Position numbers and translations under genes: made by a program
Shown: positions 1-12,672 of the stretch, piece after piece
Numbering within the stretch: the first letter of the stretch is position 1
Layout of the letters: each line of letters begins with the position of its first letter
Source of the DNA: Morella rubra
Taxonomy: Eukaryota > Streptophyta > Magnoliopsida > Fagales > Myricaceae
Length of the DNA: 64,000 bases
Direction of reading: 5' to 3'
Assembly (NCBI GenBank): GCA_003952965.2
Contig: CM025854.1
Coordinates: 14,311,572 to 14,375,571, forward strand
Notes under the pieces: generated by a model
What the model was told of the DNA's origin: nothing
What the model saw: the letters and a program-made list of their open reading frames with translations, nothing else
The model's database searches: none

Positions 1-1380
1 ACCCTAACAGATATATTGAATATACTGTCCTCATCATATACTGGTAGAATTCCTATTGAACATATACAAACTCCCATTTATTACATAAGACCCAAACGTT
101 ATACTGGAATCTTTAACCTAAAAAGATTGATCACCAAATGACTCGTCACAGCACAAGTCACAATAAACAGATATGTATAAACCTTTCAGGTCTGCGAATA
201 TAATAAACCAATTGCTGTTGAATACCTTCTCAAATCTCATATCACTTTCAGAAGGTATTTATATTTGATGTCGTTCAGTGCATGTACTTTTATATTGCAC
301 CCACTCGTTTGCTTAAGCCATCACTGTCAATGACGAAAGTCCATCATCCTATTAAAGAGCACAACGAGTGTAATGACCTATTCGTACCATCAATATGTAC
401 CTTAGTCAGAACAACTTGTCAAGCAAACAAGGAACCGAAGAGTCATACTTCCTGCCTTTGATTCATTAATCATTGGCATGACTTTTCTACAATGTCACCA
501 ATAATATCTATGTAACATCTTATGTCACAATATATTACTCAATAAATAAATATAAACATGTGACATCTAAATAACTATCATTCAAATAATAATTTTTAGG
601 GCATTATTCTTTTAAAATATTGAGGTCAAAATGCAGCAGTTAAGAACTGAGTGTCGTTGTACACATTTAAGGGGAAGACTTGATCGTTAATTTTGTGGAT
701 TTAGACTTGTTGCCTTTTTTTGTATTCTGCAGCTTCATCAACTTGGCTTTGCTAGTATGAACTAGATTTTAGTTTTTGCTGCTTTTTGTTTCTGTTTTGT
801 AAGTTTGGTTGTTTGTTATACTATGCGATTTTGTTGTCATGTTTGTGAGTCTTTAGTTTGAATAGATGTAGTTGTAATATTCTTCAGTCATAAGTGAAGA
901 TTTTTAATAAAAATTAATTAGATGTTACTATTCTTTTTTTTTTTTTTTAAGAAATAAAAAAGTGGGAGACCCAAATATATATGCACCACCTAACATGACA
1001 CCACTACACAACACCTTACCAAAGTTTATCAAATGTCTTGATCGGTATCACCTGTTACTAACACTACAACAAAAACCACGAAAACTAATGCAAGAACAGG
1101 AATCCAAAAGCTCTCTATCAATCCAAAAAACATATTCTTTTACTTCTAAAACATACACTCAACACCCCTAATCACATATGAAACTACCTATGAGCATTTA
1201 AATATTAATTTTGTCTACAAATTCAAGCCACAACAATAGAAAATTTATACCTATGAAACTAATAAATTTCATTGATTAAATTGATAAAACTCACCTCCAA
1301 ACACAAGCAAGCCCATTATTAAATATTTTCCTACAACAACACGACAAAAAATCGTAAGAAACAGTATAAAAAGAAAATTG
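1..1380. other. AT-rich spacer, nothing recognised
   Basis: No open frame resembles a known family. The stretch is AT-rich, with a T-tract near 930-950 and scattered short ORFs without recognisable protein similarity. No tRNA-like or terminal-repeat structure was convincing. Confidence 0.5.
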
Positions 1381-4300
1381 GTCAATTTTTTTTTTTTTGA
1401 GAGGTTGGGGCGAAATGGGGTTCACGGTCTCATCTTTGGTATTTGTGTCCCAAGCGTCTTTCAAATGTTCTTGATTTATTTAGAACGTATGCCAAAAAAT
1501 CGGTGAGAAGAATTTTCTTGATTCATACGTCCAAACGTGAATTGTTTATTTGAATTACTCGTAGTTGTCGAACAACGTTCTAATGGTTCTCCAAAGTTCA
1601 TTTAAACTGTGCTTTGATAATGAGACAATTTCGTTTCTTTCTTTTAACGTTCGAAAATATATTTTATGTTCAACGTATTCTCCAAAAACAATGTATTATG
1701 CTTAAATAATATGTAATAAATTATAAGCACAATTTTATTACAATAGATGTATTATAAGCACATGTATAGGAGTATGGAAATCTTTTAATCTTAATTATGT
1801 ATAAGTATAATAAATACAGTATATTTATCTAAGTGATGCATGATATACATGTATAAGAGCTAGAGTATAGTAAAATTCTTTATTTGTACTTTACGATGTC
1901 TAAGTAATTACAAACAACATGTAAGTATCATAGCACATGTATGAGAGTAGGAAAATCCTGTTACTACTAACAGATGATTTATAACTATCGTTGTAAGTAT
2001 TATAGTACATGTATTGAAAATCTCATTACTACATAATGATGTACGTAACAAATTACATGCGTAATGTTATTTAAACATGTACGTACGTATTGCAACGTAT
2101 GTATGGAGTATCAAAATATTATTATTACTGAATAATGTGTGAGTATAATAAATGCAATGTAAAATATAACACAAAAGTATATATGAGCATGCAAATCTTA
2201 CTAGTACCAATAGGAGTATGCAATTATAAGTGTGACAAATCATACAATTATATCTTATTAACCATATAAAAACACGATTAGTATTAACTATTACTATTTA
2301 CCATTAGTACTTAATATTTTATACAACATAAATATAGTATATATATATATATATATTATATATAAATATTACACGTAAATATAAGGTACTATTAAATAAT
2401 ATGTAAATGTAAATATTTAATTTTGATAAATTTTATCCTTTTATATTTTTAATTCATTTTACTGTTTTATGTGAATAACCGTTCTAATGCTCACATACAG
2501 ACTATTTGAATGACTACGCGATTATAAAGTGCAGTCATTTCAAGCATAATAACATATTCGAATAATAGTCTTACCACCATTCATTCTTATAATGAACGTT
2601 ACAACGCGTTCTAACGATGATCAGAGAAAACATTCGAGGTGTTATGCTACACATTGGAACAGTTCATCTTTAGCCTACAATGAACATCGTAGTATTACCT
2701 GTAGGTTCTAACCTTTTGTAGCATTCGAATGGTAAATAATTTTATGTGATTTTATTTTGGATTTTTTAATCGTGATAAACTAATTTTATACGGATAAAAA
2801 ATATTTCTTAGTCTTTAGTTTATCTTTCATTATATGATCAATAACTTTATCATACTATTACAATATTTTCTAATATTTTCGTGTTTTTTCTTTTTTAATA
2901 ATAATTTAATTATTAAGTAAAAATATATATGCATAAACCAAAAAATAAATTAGACCATTAAGCACAAATACTATATATGTACAAATCTAACTGTTCGAAG
3001 CACTGAAATAGGTGTAAATAAATTACAAATAATATGAAAAATGTAAAGGGTCTTCTTCTTCTTCAGCTACATCACTAATTCCCTCTCGACATAATTTATC
3101 CTCTCCATGATGTCTTCTCAGCCCTCCTTTAGAACCTTCTCCTATGTCTGTTGCCTCGACTCCATTTGATTAAGAGTGCGTTCAGCAATCAAAATTTTGC
3201 TCTCCAAAATTTTATTTATTACAAAATTTCTCCTCTTTACTTTTTCATCAATTCCCATAAACTTTTTCACTTTTTACCAACTTTTTACACTCTCTTCCCA
3301 CTTTTCACCAAATCTCTTACCCAAAATTTTACCACCTAAAATTTTGGCACTCAAACACAACCTAAGTCTCTCATCCATTGCTATCAGACTACTGATCAGG
3401 AGAGCGATGGCCTGCTCTAATGCGCCTACAATGCGCCACTCTATGTCCTCAAGCAAAGCTGCTGGTGGTAGTCGAGGATGCGTTGCCCAGCGGAATACCC
3501 AACCAGCTCCTCAAAAGCTCAAGCTGGAACCTCAGGTTGCGGTGTAATACCTGGTTGATGTGGCCCCGTTCTGTGTGCGACGCTACGTTGAGCTGTCATA
3601 GTATTGATTGTGGCGAGCTACATTGTTCTTGGCTCATTACGCTTGACTACAACCCTAGCATCCAACAAAAACCAACTCAACATCACCCCGTATGGTAAAC
3701 CCTCTCGACTAGTCGATTAAGCCTTAATCTGGATAGTCTGGAACATAAAGAGAGGGAGGTCGAAGAGCTCTAAACCCGCTATTATCATCATCACCATTGC
3801 TTGGTGGGCTATTGTGGATGAAAATAGGGTGGAGCATACACCAAAAGTCAGGTCGGGATTTTTGCGACATGGATGATTGGATCAAATAATGATACTCTCC
3901 GTCATCAGTCGGAAAATCTCCTAAGGCAGCAACGCCACAGCAAAATAGGCCCCTACTCGTGTCTGAATGTGCAAGTTTTTGGAGTGATGTCAAGAGAAAT
4001 CCAAACTCAAACTTGTCGGATGATGAGCTCCTACTCATCAACGTCAGTATCCACCTCTTGTAACGCTGCGTATAACTCATGGACAAGAAGTGTGTACGGG
4101 TGGCCAGTCAAAGAGAGCACGCATTCCTAACCCTGGTGGATAAGGATCTAATGGATGGTGTGGCCCTCAAATGAATAGTTGCAGAAGTCCAGTGTGGCAA
4201 CAAACCACTCAACCACGAACTGGTGCTTTAAAAATATGTGCCTGCCTTTGCTTCGTACTCATACACATGACTTTTGGAGCCCGTGAAGAATAAAAAGAAG

Positions 4301-4925
4301 AAGCTCTGGAATGTTTTGGCATTTTCTCTTAATTTTCCAAAAACAAATAAATAAATAAAGCCTGTTAGAACTATAAATAACAATATCGAATGAAAAATGA
4401 AAAGTTCGAATGGAAGACGAAAACATTGAACGGAAAATGAAAACATCGAACTGCAAAATGAAAACATCAAACGGACAGGGGTTCAAACGGTATAATGCAA
4501 ACCTTTGAACAAAGTTACTTAAACGCAACGTGTTAGCCAACCGTTCGATGTAATATAAAACGGTACATTTATGGAACAAACGTTCGAATGTAAAACCTAA
4601 CTGTTCAAACACTATTACATGAAAGAAAAATGGCTGAGTCGAAAATCATTCCCCAACAATTCGAAACTAACTAGAAACATTTACATTCATCCACACGAAT
4701 TTATTTTTCAAGTTTTTTAGCATATTCAAATCAAAATAACTAAACCAAAATCAAAAGATAAAAACTACAAATAAAAAATTGTTTAATCAGTTAAAATGCA
4801 TTAAAACACATACGTGGAGTGTGTAGAGGCTAGAAAAATTTGTTCTAGGAATTCAAAATCCATCTCCAAAGAGTACTTTTTGGGAGGGATTTTTTGGTGT
4901 CCCAAAAAGTTAAATTTGTGTAGTG
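1381..4925. repeat. Old repeat-derived tract, possible CACTA-like remnant
   Basis: The tract carries many variants of a TTCGAA/GTTCGAAC-type motif at about 1560-1670, 2480-2740 and 4380-4670, like the clustered subterminal motifs of CACTA transposons. It ends near 4925 in TTTGTGTAGTG, which reads as a CACTACACAAA terminus on the - strand. A coding-like but frame-broken stretch lies at about 3380-4130; its longest - strand frame (3724-4086) has no family I recognise. No matching left terminus or target duplication was found, so the assignment is weak. Confidence 0.3.
2338..2363. repeat. (AT)n microsatellite
   Basis: A run of alternating A and T about 26 bases long within AT-rich spacer. Confidence 0.85.
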
Positions 4926-6183
4926 TGATCCCTTTGCTGGATATACAAATATCACAAGATATTTCACTTGGAATGATAAAACTAATTATCATTCACGAAA
5001 CAGAAAAACAAAAAATCATGCACTCCAAAATCTAAAATGCTTTCATTATTATTTTACATGAAACACATTTAGTTTAGATTGAAGTCATTTACAAAAAGTG
5101 CTAATTTAGTGAAACTACTCATAATTAATTGGGCTAATTGCACCAAACATTCGTGTGGTTTTAATTTGGAACAATTTTCTCTGGTGTTCAAAGTTAAACG
5201 AGTTAATTATTTCCTCAAGTGCCACTTTGGAGATAAATTCGTCTTTCTATTAGGTTCCGTGAAATACTTAACCGACTTTTGACGATGTGAAATTTTTCAA
5301 ACACATAAGATCAATAATGCCACGACACATGTCTTCCTTAGTGGTCATCAGCAAACATGTCAGCCCAGTACCAAGTTACTGTGCCACATCATTTAAAATT
5401 GGAGGCTGGTTAAACTCCCACAAAGAGGAATAATATCTCCGATAGGTTTCCTGTTTTGCGTGAGAAGTCTATTAGAAGGAATAAAGTTGTGGTTGGCTGC
5501 TAATTTATAGGGCACTTTTTAAATTTATTTATTTTGGAATTTATACATTAGCTTTGTGTACACTCTAGGACGACATTGGACCTAAAGCAGGTCTGTCTCA
5601 TCTCTCTCGTTTCGTTCGGACGTTGCTCCCTCGCCACTCAAACCCGTTCTTAACTTTTGGCTTTCCCATTATAATTACTCCCATTTTCACAAATTAAATT
5701 TGCTTCACTACACTAAAAGATAGGAAAAAGGACGAAGAACTACTTTTATTCTTGTGCAAGTATCCAAACATATATAATATGCAAGCGAAACCAAACTTAA
5801 GATCCAAGCAACAGTTATTTTTTCGCCTTCCTTTCGACTCTATATTCCATCTTGGTTGTTTCTCTCTCTCTCTCTAGCTCTCTTCTTCTCTAGTCTCTAG
5901 TAATTGAGAGAGCACGGAGAGAGCCAGGACTCATGTGTTCTATCATGCAAAGTAAAGTACTAAAAAGTGAAGAGGAATTTAATTATTTCCCAACCCTCCA
6001 AAAGAACATGCATGAGGGGAGCAAGCTTTAGAAGAGACAAGTTTGCTTTTCATTCCTTTTGCTTCCTTTTCATTGTCTCTTCCTCTCTCTATTCTTGATT
6101 TTGTTTATTTCGGAGCAGCAGTGAAGGAAGCAAGAAAGAAAGTTCCACCGTGCATGGTATGGGCATAAGAGAAAAACAAAGAA
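4926..6183. promoter_or_regulatory. Spacer and probable NAC promoter/5' UTR
   Basis: The part from about 5137 begins GGGCTAATTGCACCAAAC, which resembles the outer end of MULE-type terminal repeats, but I see no opposing arm. From about 5800 to 6183 the DNA contains a pyrimidine-rich CT run (5861-5896) and other features usual just upstream of plant genes. It directly precedes the NAC start codon at 6184, so it probably holds that gene's core promoter and 5' UTR. No transcription start can be fixed from sequence alone. Confidence 0.45.
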
Positions 6184-8042
6184 ATGACTCAATGCAATGA
6201 CAACCGTGGCGACAGAAACACAATCATTGCCGCAAAGGGCAAGGATAATCTGATCGCCAGATCGATTTGTCCTACTTGTGGTTATCAGATCAAATGCCAA
6301 GATAAGCAGGTTTTATGTTTGTATAGACTCTTTGTGCATCATTGTTCTGTCCTTTTTCTTTTTGTTTAGGGTATCTAGCTAATTAGCTTTTTCTGTGTTC
6401 TATGTACCTTCTCCGGTTTGCAAAACAATATATATATTGCAATAATTCAAAAAATAGGCTGGACTTCATGATTTGCCGGGGCTACCTGCGGGTGTGAAGT
6501 TTGATCCAACTGATCAAGAGATTCTTCAACATTTGGAGGGCAAGGTGCAGTCCGATGCTTGTAAGCTCCACCCGCTCATTGACGAGTTCATCCCTGCAAT
6601 TGAAGGAGAGAATGGAATTTGTTACACCCACCCAGAGAAGTTGCCAGGTGAATTACAAGGACCAAAACTTCCTACAAATCCATATATATATATATTTGTG
6701 TGCGGATACATACTAATATATATTTATATATATATTAGTATGTATCCGCACACATATTTGTAATCAAAGTCTATGATTTGAAGCATATGCATGTTGTGTG
6801 TCTGCCAAGGCAAAAATACTAAAAGAACACTTGATACTTTACCATGCACTTGGGTCTTCCCAACAAACAAATATTTTTTAGCCATAATTTGGAAAAATAA
6901 GGAGATCACTAGCTAGGATGACATATGGAGTTCCTTTTTTTCTTCTGAATTGTGAATGAAGTCTCATGCTTAATCATCTTACTAGATAGATAATTCGCTC
7001 AATATCAGCCTTATTAATGTTCAAGATAGAATGGTTTGTATTCCATCTTCAGCGGGTAATATTAAAATTCTGATGATATAGTAACGTCCACAGGCCTAGC
7101 CGTTCATTATTTTTTCCTCGAATCGCCACCATTTGTGGAAGGAATAGAGGATTAGTCTCTCAAGAAGCCGTGAGAGCCTAGCTACGTACTCGATCAATCT
7201 AGTAAATGAAAAACTTAATCCATCTCTTTGTTTGAAGAAACGTCCCTCCCACTAATCCTACATAAATAGTCGTTTTCATTGATTGATGCCTTCCAACTCG
7301 TTTACGAAATGGCATGTAAATTGCCTTTAAAGTGAGGAAAACATTCTGTGACGTTACTCGGGGCATTCAAGCGTACGTATAAGAGAAACAAAAAGAACTA
7401 AAAGTAATTGGGAGTTCCAGTTGGCAGTTGGCTGCTTTTCTGTTCAAACCCAAATCGACGAGTGTATAGTAAAATTTGATTACTTTCATGATATATGCAG
7501 GAGTGAGCAAAGATGGGCTAGTCCGTCACTTCTTTCACCGTCCTTCCAAAGCTTACACGACCGGATCTAGGAAAAGGAGAAAGGTGCACACAGACATGGA
7601 AGGTGGCGAGACTCGGTGGCATAAAACAGGCAAGACTAGGCCAATTTTGGGCTCTGGCAAGGACGTGAAAGGATTCAAGAAGATACTGGTGCTCTACACT
7701 AACTATGGGAGGCAAAGAAAGCCTGAGAAAACGAATTGGGTAATGCACCAATACCACCTTGGAAATAATGAAGAGGAGAAAGATGGAGAGTTGGTGGTGT
7801 CAAAAGTCTTCTACCAAACCCAGCCGAGACAGTGCGCTTCCTTCGTTAAGGACTCACTTTCCTCGAAAAGGTCACAAAAGGAACATGACGGAGCCGGTGT
7901 TAGAGAAAATGCGATTTTAGATCAGTACTATAGTTCTTCCTTGATATCCTTTGACCAGGGCAGCCAGCATAGGGCAAGCAGTACTGCTCAACAACATTCT
8001 CGTTTTGCAGTACTCCATGAAGGATCTTCTTTTGTATCATGA
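6184..8042 (+). CDS. NAC073: NAC transcription factor, SND2/NAC073 group
   Basis: Three exons are seen: 6184-6309, 6458-6647 and 7501-8042. All introns are GT-AG and the phases agree, giving 285 residues, close to the roughly 300 expected. The N-terminus has the group's MTxCND start and a [10 protein letters not shown] cysteine motif. The NAC domain follows at about residues 47-225, with [63 protein letters not shown] and [10 protein letters not shown]. The short serine- and glutamine-containing tail would be the regulatory part. Family knowledge: SND2, SND3 and NAC075-type proteins are nuclear DNA-binding activators linked to secondary cell-wall formation in fibres and vessels. The start was chosen because MTQCND matches the conserved N-terminus. 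I cannot separate the SND2, SND3 and NAC075 branches with certainty. It is the only gene on this strand here. Confidence 0.93.
6697..6754. repeat. Long near-perfect hairpin in NAC intron 2
   Basis: The arm starting TGTGTGCGGATACATACTAA is mirrored by an arm ending TTAGTATGTATCCGCACACA, separated only by an AT-rich loop. The stem is about 25 bp. It lies inside the 853-bp second intron of the NAC gene, 50 bases after the donor site. It may be a tiny foldback element; no target duplication was identified. Confidence 0.8.
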
Positions 8043-9335
8043 AAGGAAGGAATTAGAAAAAGCTGGATGGCAATGAAGAAGAACAGGCTAAATGATACTT
8101 CTCTACCTATTATGCAGTGATAAATTATTATATCAGTACTTGTACGATAGACTAAAAGCTGGGCAATAAGGAGGACAAGACTGGTTCTCTTAAGAGGAAA
8201 TTAATTGATTATTAGCCGTAACACACTCTCTGCATCGATCTCTCTCTCTCTCCTTTCTGAAGCATATATAATTGATCTGCATTCTACATGATGGCAGGAA
8301 ATTAACTATTTTTAAAGGGTTAATGACCTTTTTATGCGAGTTCTATCTTTAATTAGGACTGTACAAAGATGATTCGTAGATCAACTACTGTACGATGGAT
8401 GTACTTGGGGGAAAATTTAACCGGTTGGATCTCTCATCTCGCGCTATATAATTGGGTTCTTGTTCATTCCATCCAAGTGTGAAGTTTATGCGGACACCCA
8501 AAAAGGAAATTGGTGAAATGACGCTAATTGGGCTGATTAGCCGACCCATTTGCTTACCCAAAAAATGATTAGCAGGCCCCTTTCAACTCCATGGGCAGAG
8601 TATCATCATTTCACCAATGGATTATAACAAAAAATGACAATAAGTAATGCTTTAATTTTAGTTTTATCTCTGCCTCAGTATGTGATGACTGAAGATATTA
8701 TAAATACTTTGCTAAAAATTATGTTTGTTTTACCTAATTCCTAGAAAACAATTGTGTTATGAATTTTTTTACAAGGTGCGTAATTTGTCAGTTTTCTTCC
8801 TATATTCAAAACTGTGTACGCTGTTATACCTCTTGCACGCCTATCATGTGATAAATTCAGAATTTGGTGTTTCTCAGAGTACTGCACGTCTCTGGTTTCT
8901 TTTTTTTTTTATTTTTTTTTTAAAAAAATAATGCCCATAGGCTATCATTACATATTGAATACATCGAACAAGTTACAATAAAGAACCAGAAACTAGAGAT
9001 CCAAGAAAACTAAGCTGCAAAATATGACCGGCAGGACACACGGTCGAGAAACCACAATGCTCCATGCCGGGTAGATAGAGCGGGTGGTAGGATATGAGGC
9101 CGTAGACTGCACGCCTCTTTTTGCTTCTTTAGTGCTTTGTTCTTTTTTTTTTTTTTTCTGAATTGCTTCTTCAGTACTGCTTGATTTATTGAAATGAACG
9201 AATAAACAAAATTGCTAAGAATTAGCGAGCAGGCAACAACAAATGACGTTCAAAATTTTCATAGAGAAAGAAAAGTTAAGAAAGAGACTATCCAATTCAA
9301 ATAGGAAGAAGTACATTTTATCATTTGAAGTCCAC
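8043..9335. other. NAC 3' flank and spacer
   Basis: The first few hundred bases probably hold the NAC 3' UTR; a CT run lies at about 8238-8252. A T-rich tract at 8899-8930 is followed by unique-looking sequence with no recognised coding potential. A second T-tract lies at about 9142-9158. Confidence 0.4.
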
Positions 9336-9501
9336 CTATTTGTTCCAATTTATGTCGCCGGAAATTATTTTCTTGCTGCCATTGACAAACTGATTGCTGC
9401 ATTGCAGCAGGTTTTTGCGATGAAAGACTTGGGACATGTCACATGCGTCCTATTTTCTTGGAATTCACGTTTATGGAAACAGAGATGCTGAAGGGTCATA
9501 G
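9336..9501 (+). pseudogene. Copia-type reverse transcriptase scrap
   Basis: One frame reads VPIYVAGN, then ALQQVFAMKDLGHV; after a one-base frame change the next frame reads YFLGIHVYGNRDAEG and hits a stop. This matches the stretch of Ty1/copia polymerase after the catalytic YVDD, where family members read roughly QFxMKDLGxLxYFLGI. The two catalytic aspartates after YV are missing here. No LTR or flanking polymerase domain is visible, so this is a short dead fragment. It abuts the truncated end of the F-box ORF on the opposite strand. Confidence 0.75.
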
Positions 9502-9965
9502 CCAAAACCTTCCCAGAGATTCGGCATCCGGCTCGATGAGAGAGAAATGTTCGGCTTTGGAAGCTTTACAATTCTATGGATGGATGGGTTCCAGAGAGAA
9601 TACTGATGAAGATCATAAGTACACAGGCAGATTACCCCATTACACGAACCTACCATGCGAAAATGTATACCTAATGTGCTCAGTCTTCTATTCAAATTGA
9701 TGAAATTATCGTTATGACCAAACGACTCATCATCAGATTTCAGGCTGAAGTGCTCGATGTGTCTACCTATCACTAGATCAATACAATAGGTAATTTGGTA
9801 CCGAAAGAGATGTGAACTGGTATTCCTGTGGTGATTGGATATGAAGGCGTTACTAGAGACTAGAGAGCACCAGTTTTTGCAAACGCACCTGAATCTCACC
9901 AGCGACTTCACGGGGAGTCTTGTGAGGATTTCGACCACCACTCCATCTGGGAGATAGTCCGACAT
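9471..9965 (-). pseudogene. Truncated F-box protein (FBA/kelch type)
   Basis: The 164-residue frame starts MSDYLPDGVVVEILTRLPVK; the F-box spans about residues 4-45, including the CVCKNW core. The first part of an F-box-associated domain follows, with SCNGVICL, YSLWNPS and IVKLPKP. Intact family members run to about 350-400 residues; here the protein stops just after GFGYDP, and the last codons (SASLFP then stop) read antisense through a Copia scrap. Family knowledge: such proteins bind SKP1 through the F-box and recruit substrates to SCF ubiquitin ligases through the missing C-terminal repeats. A truncated product could still bind SKP1, but a pseudogene is the simpler reading. Confidence 0.8.
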
Positions 9966-11103
9966 TTCTGTTGCCCCTTTTTCCTTGTTAGAGAGTCGTC
10001 AAAGCAGCCGTTTCGTGGGCAAGATGATGACTTCAGATGGTTGTTGGTTGTTTACCAGTGAACCGAGTGAGCGCAGATCTTGAGCATGACAGACGCTGAG
10101 CGAATATATTTGTTTTGGGTCTTTACTGAGAAAGTAAGGCACCCGGTTCCCTATTAACCCAGGCACATGAATTGTTTTGTCGTCAACCTCGACTGGGCAG
10201 GGGCAAAGGCAGAGCCACCTGAAAACAATTGCAATTTTTAAAGAAGAAAGTACGCACGGAAATTAGTTTCATAACATGTGCTTCTCCATTATTATATTTG
10301 GTACATGTGCTGGTGGCACCGTTAGTGAAATCACGATTTTTATCAAGGTAAAGGTTTTTAAGTTAACTTCAATACTGGATAAAAACAGAGTTTACAACTT
10401 AAAGAGAACAAACACTACGACAACATGAAAAAAACTTGGCTTAACCCCTAACCAGCCCTAGCTCTCCCTCCAACGTATTACACCTACATCGCTCGTTAGA
10501 CATTGAGACAATTCCATATTCTCCTTGTACAAAAAAAAGGAGATTTAAATACATAGTATTTAAACAGATACGAGATATGAGCTGCCGCTAGTACTTCCGG
10601 TAGAAATGGATTCCTACACAAAACCACGCTCATCAAATGATCAGGCAACACTCAGAAACAAGCTTCAACGGCTACCCAAAGCCAAAGAAGAAAGCAATCT
10701 GGAGCCTCGCCCGCAGACAATACAGGTTTCAGGTTCCAATCTCTGGTACCGGACGGATGAGACAGGCACAAAATCCAACCACAGAGCTGACTACAACGAA
10801 TATCCAGCGAAACCCAAGCCATAGAGCTGGACTAGAACTTTATCCAGCTAAAGCGGGCAAGTGCTTTGGCAGAAAAGAGAAACCCAGAGAAACAACTATG
10901 CTTGCTTAACAACGAGCTAAACAAGTCTCATGAAATGCCACATCCTGCAGTATCAAGCTTATCTCCTTGTTGGTGGCTGCTTCTACAAATTACGACATGC
11001 AACATATGCCCACAAAGAAATTGAAATGGTCGATGTTGGGAGAATCGTACGGTGTCAAATGTGGAGCAGATATATGTTTGCTTCACTGGGTGGCCTTGAA
11101 GAC
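9966..11103. other. Spacer upstream of F-box remnant
   Basis: No recognised gene. Short overlapping + strand frames at 10606-10909 (72 and 90 residues) have no family similarity I can name. The F-box promoter remnant, if kept, would lie at about 9966-10300. Confidence 0.35.
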
Positions 11104-11267
11104 CAGCTAGAGTAGCAGAAGATCATGATTTCTGACGTCTTTGTAACTTGAAATAAAATTTGCACGTTATAGAAAAATTATCAAACAGCTAGAGTAGCAG
11201 AAGATCATGATTTCTAACGTCTTTGTATCTTGAAATAAATTTTGCTCGTTACAAAAAATTATCAAAC
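11104..11267. repeat. 82-bp tandem duplication
   Basis: A unit beginning CAGCTAGAGTAGCAGAAGAT occurs at 11104 and again at 11186, so the period is 82 bases. The copies differ at only a few sites. The unit is non-coding as far as I can see. Confidence 0.9.
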
Positions 11268-11496
11268 TTCTTCACATTATACCATGGGTGAGCAGTGTTT
11301 AAAGTAATAAGTTAGATTCATGCATGAACTCTCAAAAGCATTAAACAGAAACCATCTCATTGTACAGATTTCAGTAATTTTGCCCGTAAACAAAACAAGA
11401 TATACCATTATAGAGACTACAGGCCTTCTAGTTGGAATTCCAATTCCCCTAATGTTTGCACATTCCTGAATCAATTCATTCTTGCAAGCATAGACA

Positions 11497-11839
11497 TATA
11501 TATACGGGATAATTACACTTTGCACCCCTGTGGTTCATAGCATCTACACTTTGCACCCTGATATATCAATTTTAAGACATTGGACCCATATGGTTTGGAC
11601 GTTTTACGTTTTGCACCACCGTCAAATTTTCTGTGATTTTGGACGGAATAAAGGAGGGCAAAATGGGAAAAAATTTCCCTCCTTTATTCCGTCCAAAATC
11701 ACAGAAAATTTGACGTGGGGTGCAAAACATAAATGTCCAAACCATATGGGTCCAATGTCTTAAAATTGATATACCGGGATACAAAATGTAAATGCCATGA
11801 AACCACAAGGGTGCAAAGTGTAATTAACCCTATATATAC
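11497..11839. mobile_element. MULE-type foldback MITE with 9-bp target duplication
   Basis: The element spans 11506-11830 (325 bp), begins GGGATAATTACACTTTGCAC and ends with the complementary GTGCAAAGTGTAATTAACCC. It is an almost full-length palindrome centred near 11665. Both flanks carry TATATATAC (11497-11505 and 11831-11839), a 9-bp target duplication as expected for Mutator-like insertions. Because it is palindromic, both strands show near-identical short ORFs that should not be taken as genes. Confidence 0.93.
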
Positions 11840-12672
11840 GGAATGTGACATTGTAGTTACATAATGCACGCAGCTGCAAGTTCAGTTGAAAAGCAAACAG
11901 GCATTACAAAGAAGACTCACTGACTAAAGATACATCTGCTCTGGACATAATGCCGGTAGGACAACACAATTATCATATGCCTCAGCTCAAAAGATGCCAC
12001 AATCATCTAGAACTGGAAGATTTTCGGAAATATTTCCGAAATCTCAACTCTCAGCTCCCTAAAAGATATTCATACTCTAAATTAACAATTGCAGGGAGAA
12101 GGTGTACAGTAGTGCCAGCAGTGGTAGATAACTCCGAACTGACAAGGCAAGGAGACAAAATACCACCAACTCCAAGCACCTGCTTCTACTTCTCCGTGGT
12201 AGTTGACAAATTCATTGAAACATACAATCTAAAATCAAAACAACTAGATATTGTACTGCCTTGGGAAGATGATAATCAAAGTTGGTTATCCAGAGACACA
12301 ATTAGAAAAGGCATGACTGCTTCAATGTTAGTGTGCTCCCTTTTTCTTACTATCAAAGATATGACTCCCTCCACTAGTTTATAGAATAATCTCCACCATG
12401 TTAGATAATAGACAATTCTCTTTGAACTTTTCCCTTTGTATTTCTTCACAATCCTACATATAAGCACACAGATATCACAAGGAAACTACCATCATAAAAC
12501 AAAACACTATCTACTTATGTCATCCAGAGATTTGTTCAGGAGACAATAATGTATTCAGCTATTTTCCCGTACATTTCAGGAATCAAATTGCACATATCCA
12601 ATTCCAGACAGCAAACAAAATTTCCGACAAATTCCACGAATTTCCCAAAATTTACCAAAGGTGCCCCAGAGG
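11840..12672. other. Methyltransferase 3' flank
   Basis: This lies downstream of the - strand methyltransferase and probably contains its 3' UTR in the part nearest 12672. A 144-residue + strand frame at 11950-12384 has no recognised domain; I treat it as chance. Confidence 0.35.

Noticed and set aside
1002-1011. CACTACACAA as a left end for the CACTA-like terminus at 4925
   Set aside because: Only 10 bases match, the following sequence diverges at once, and flanking triplets (CAC and TGA) differ.
11530-11808. Two similar ORFs on opposite strands
   Set aside because: Produced by the palindromic structure of a MITE, not by genes.
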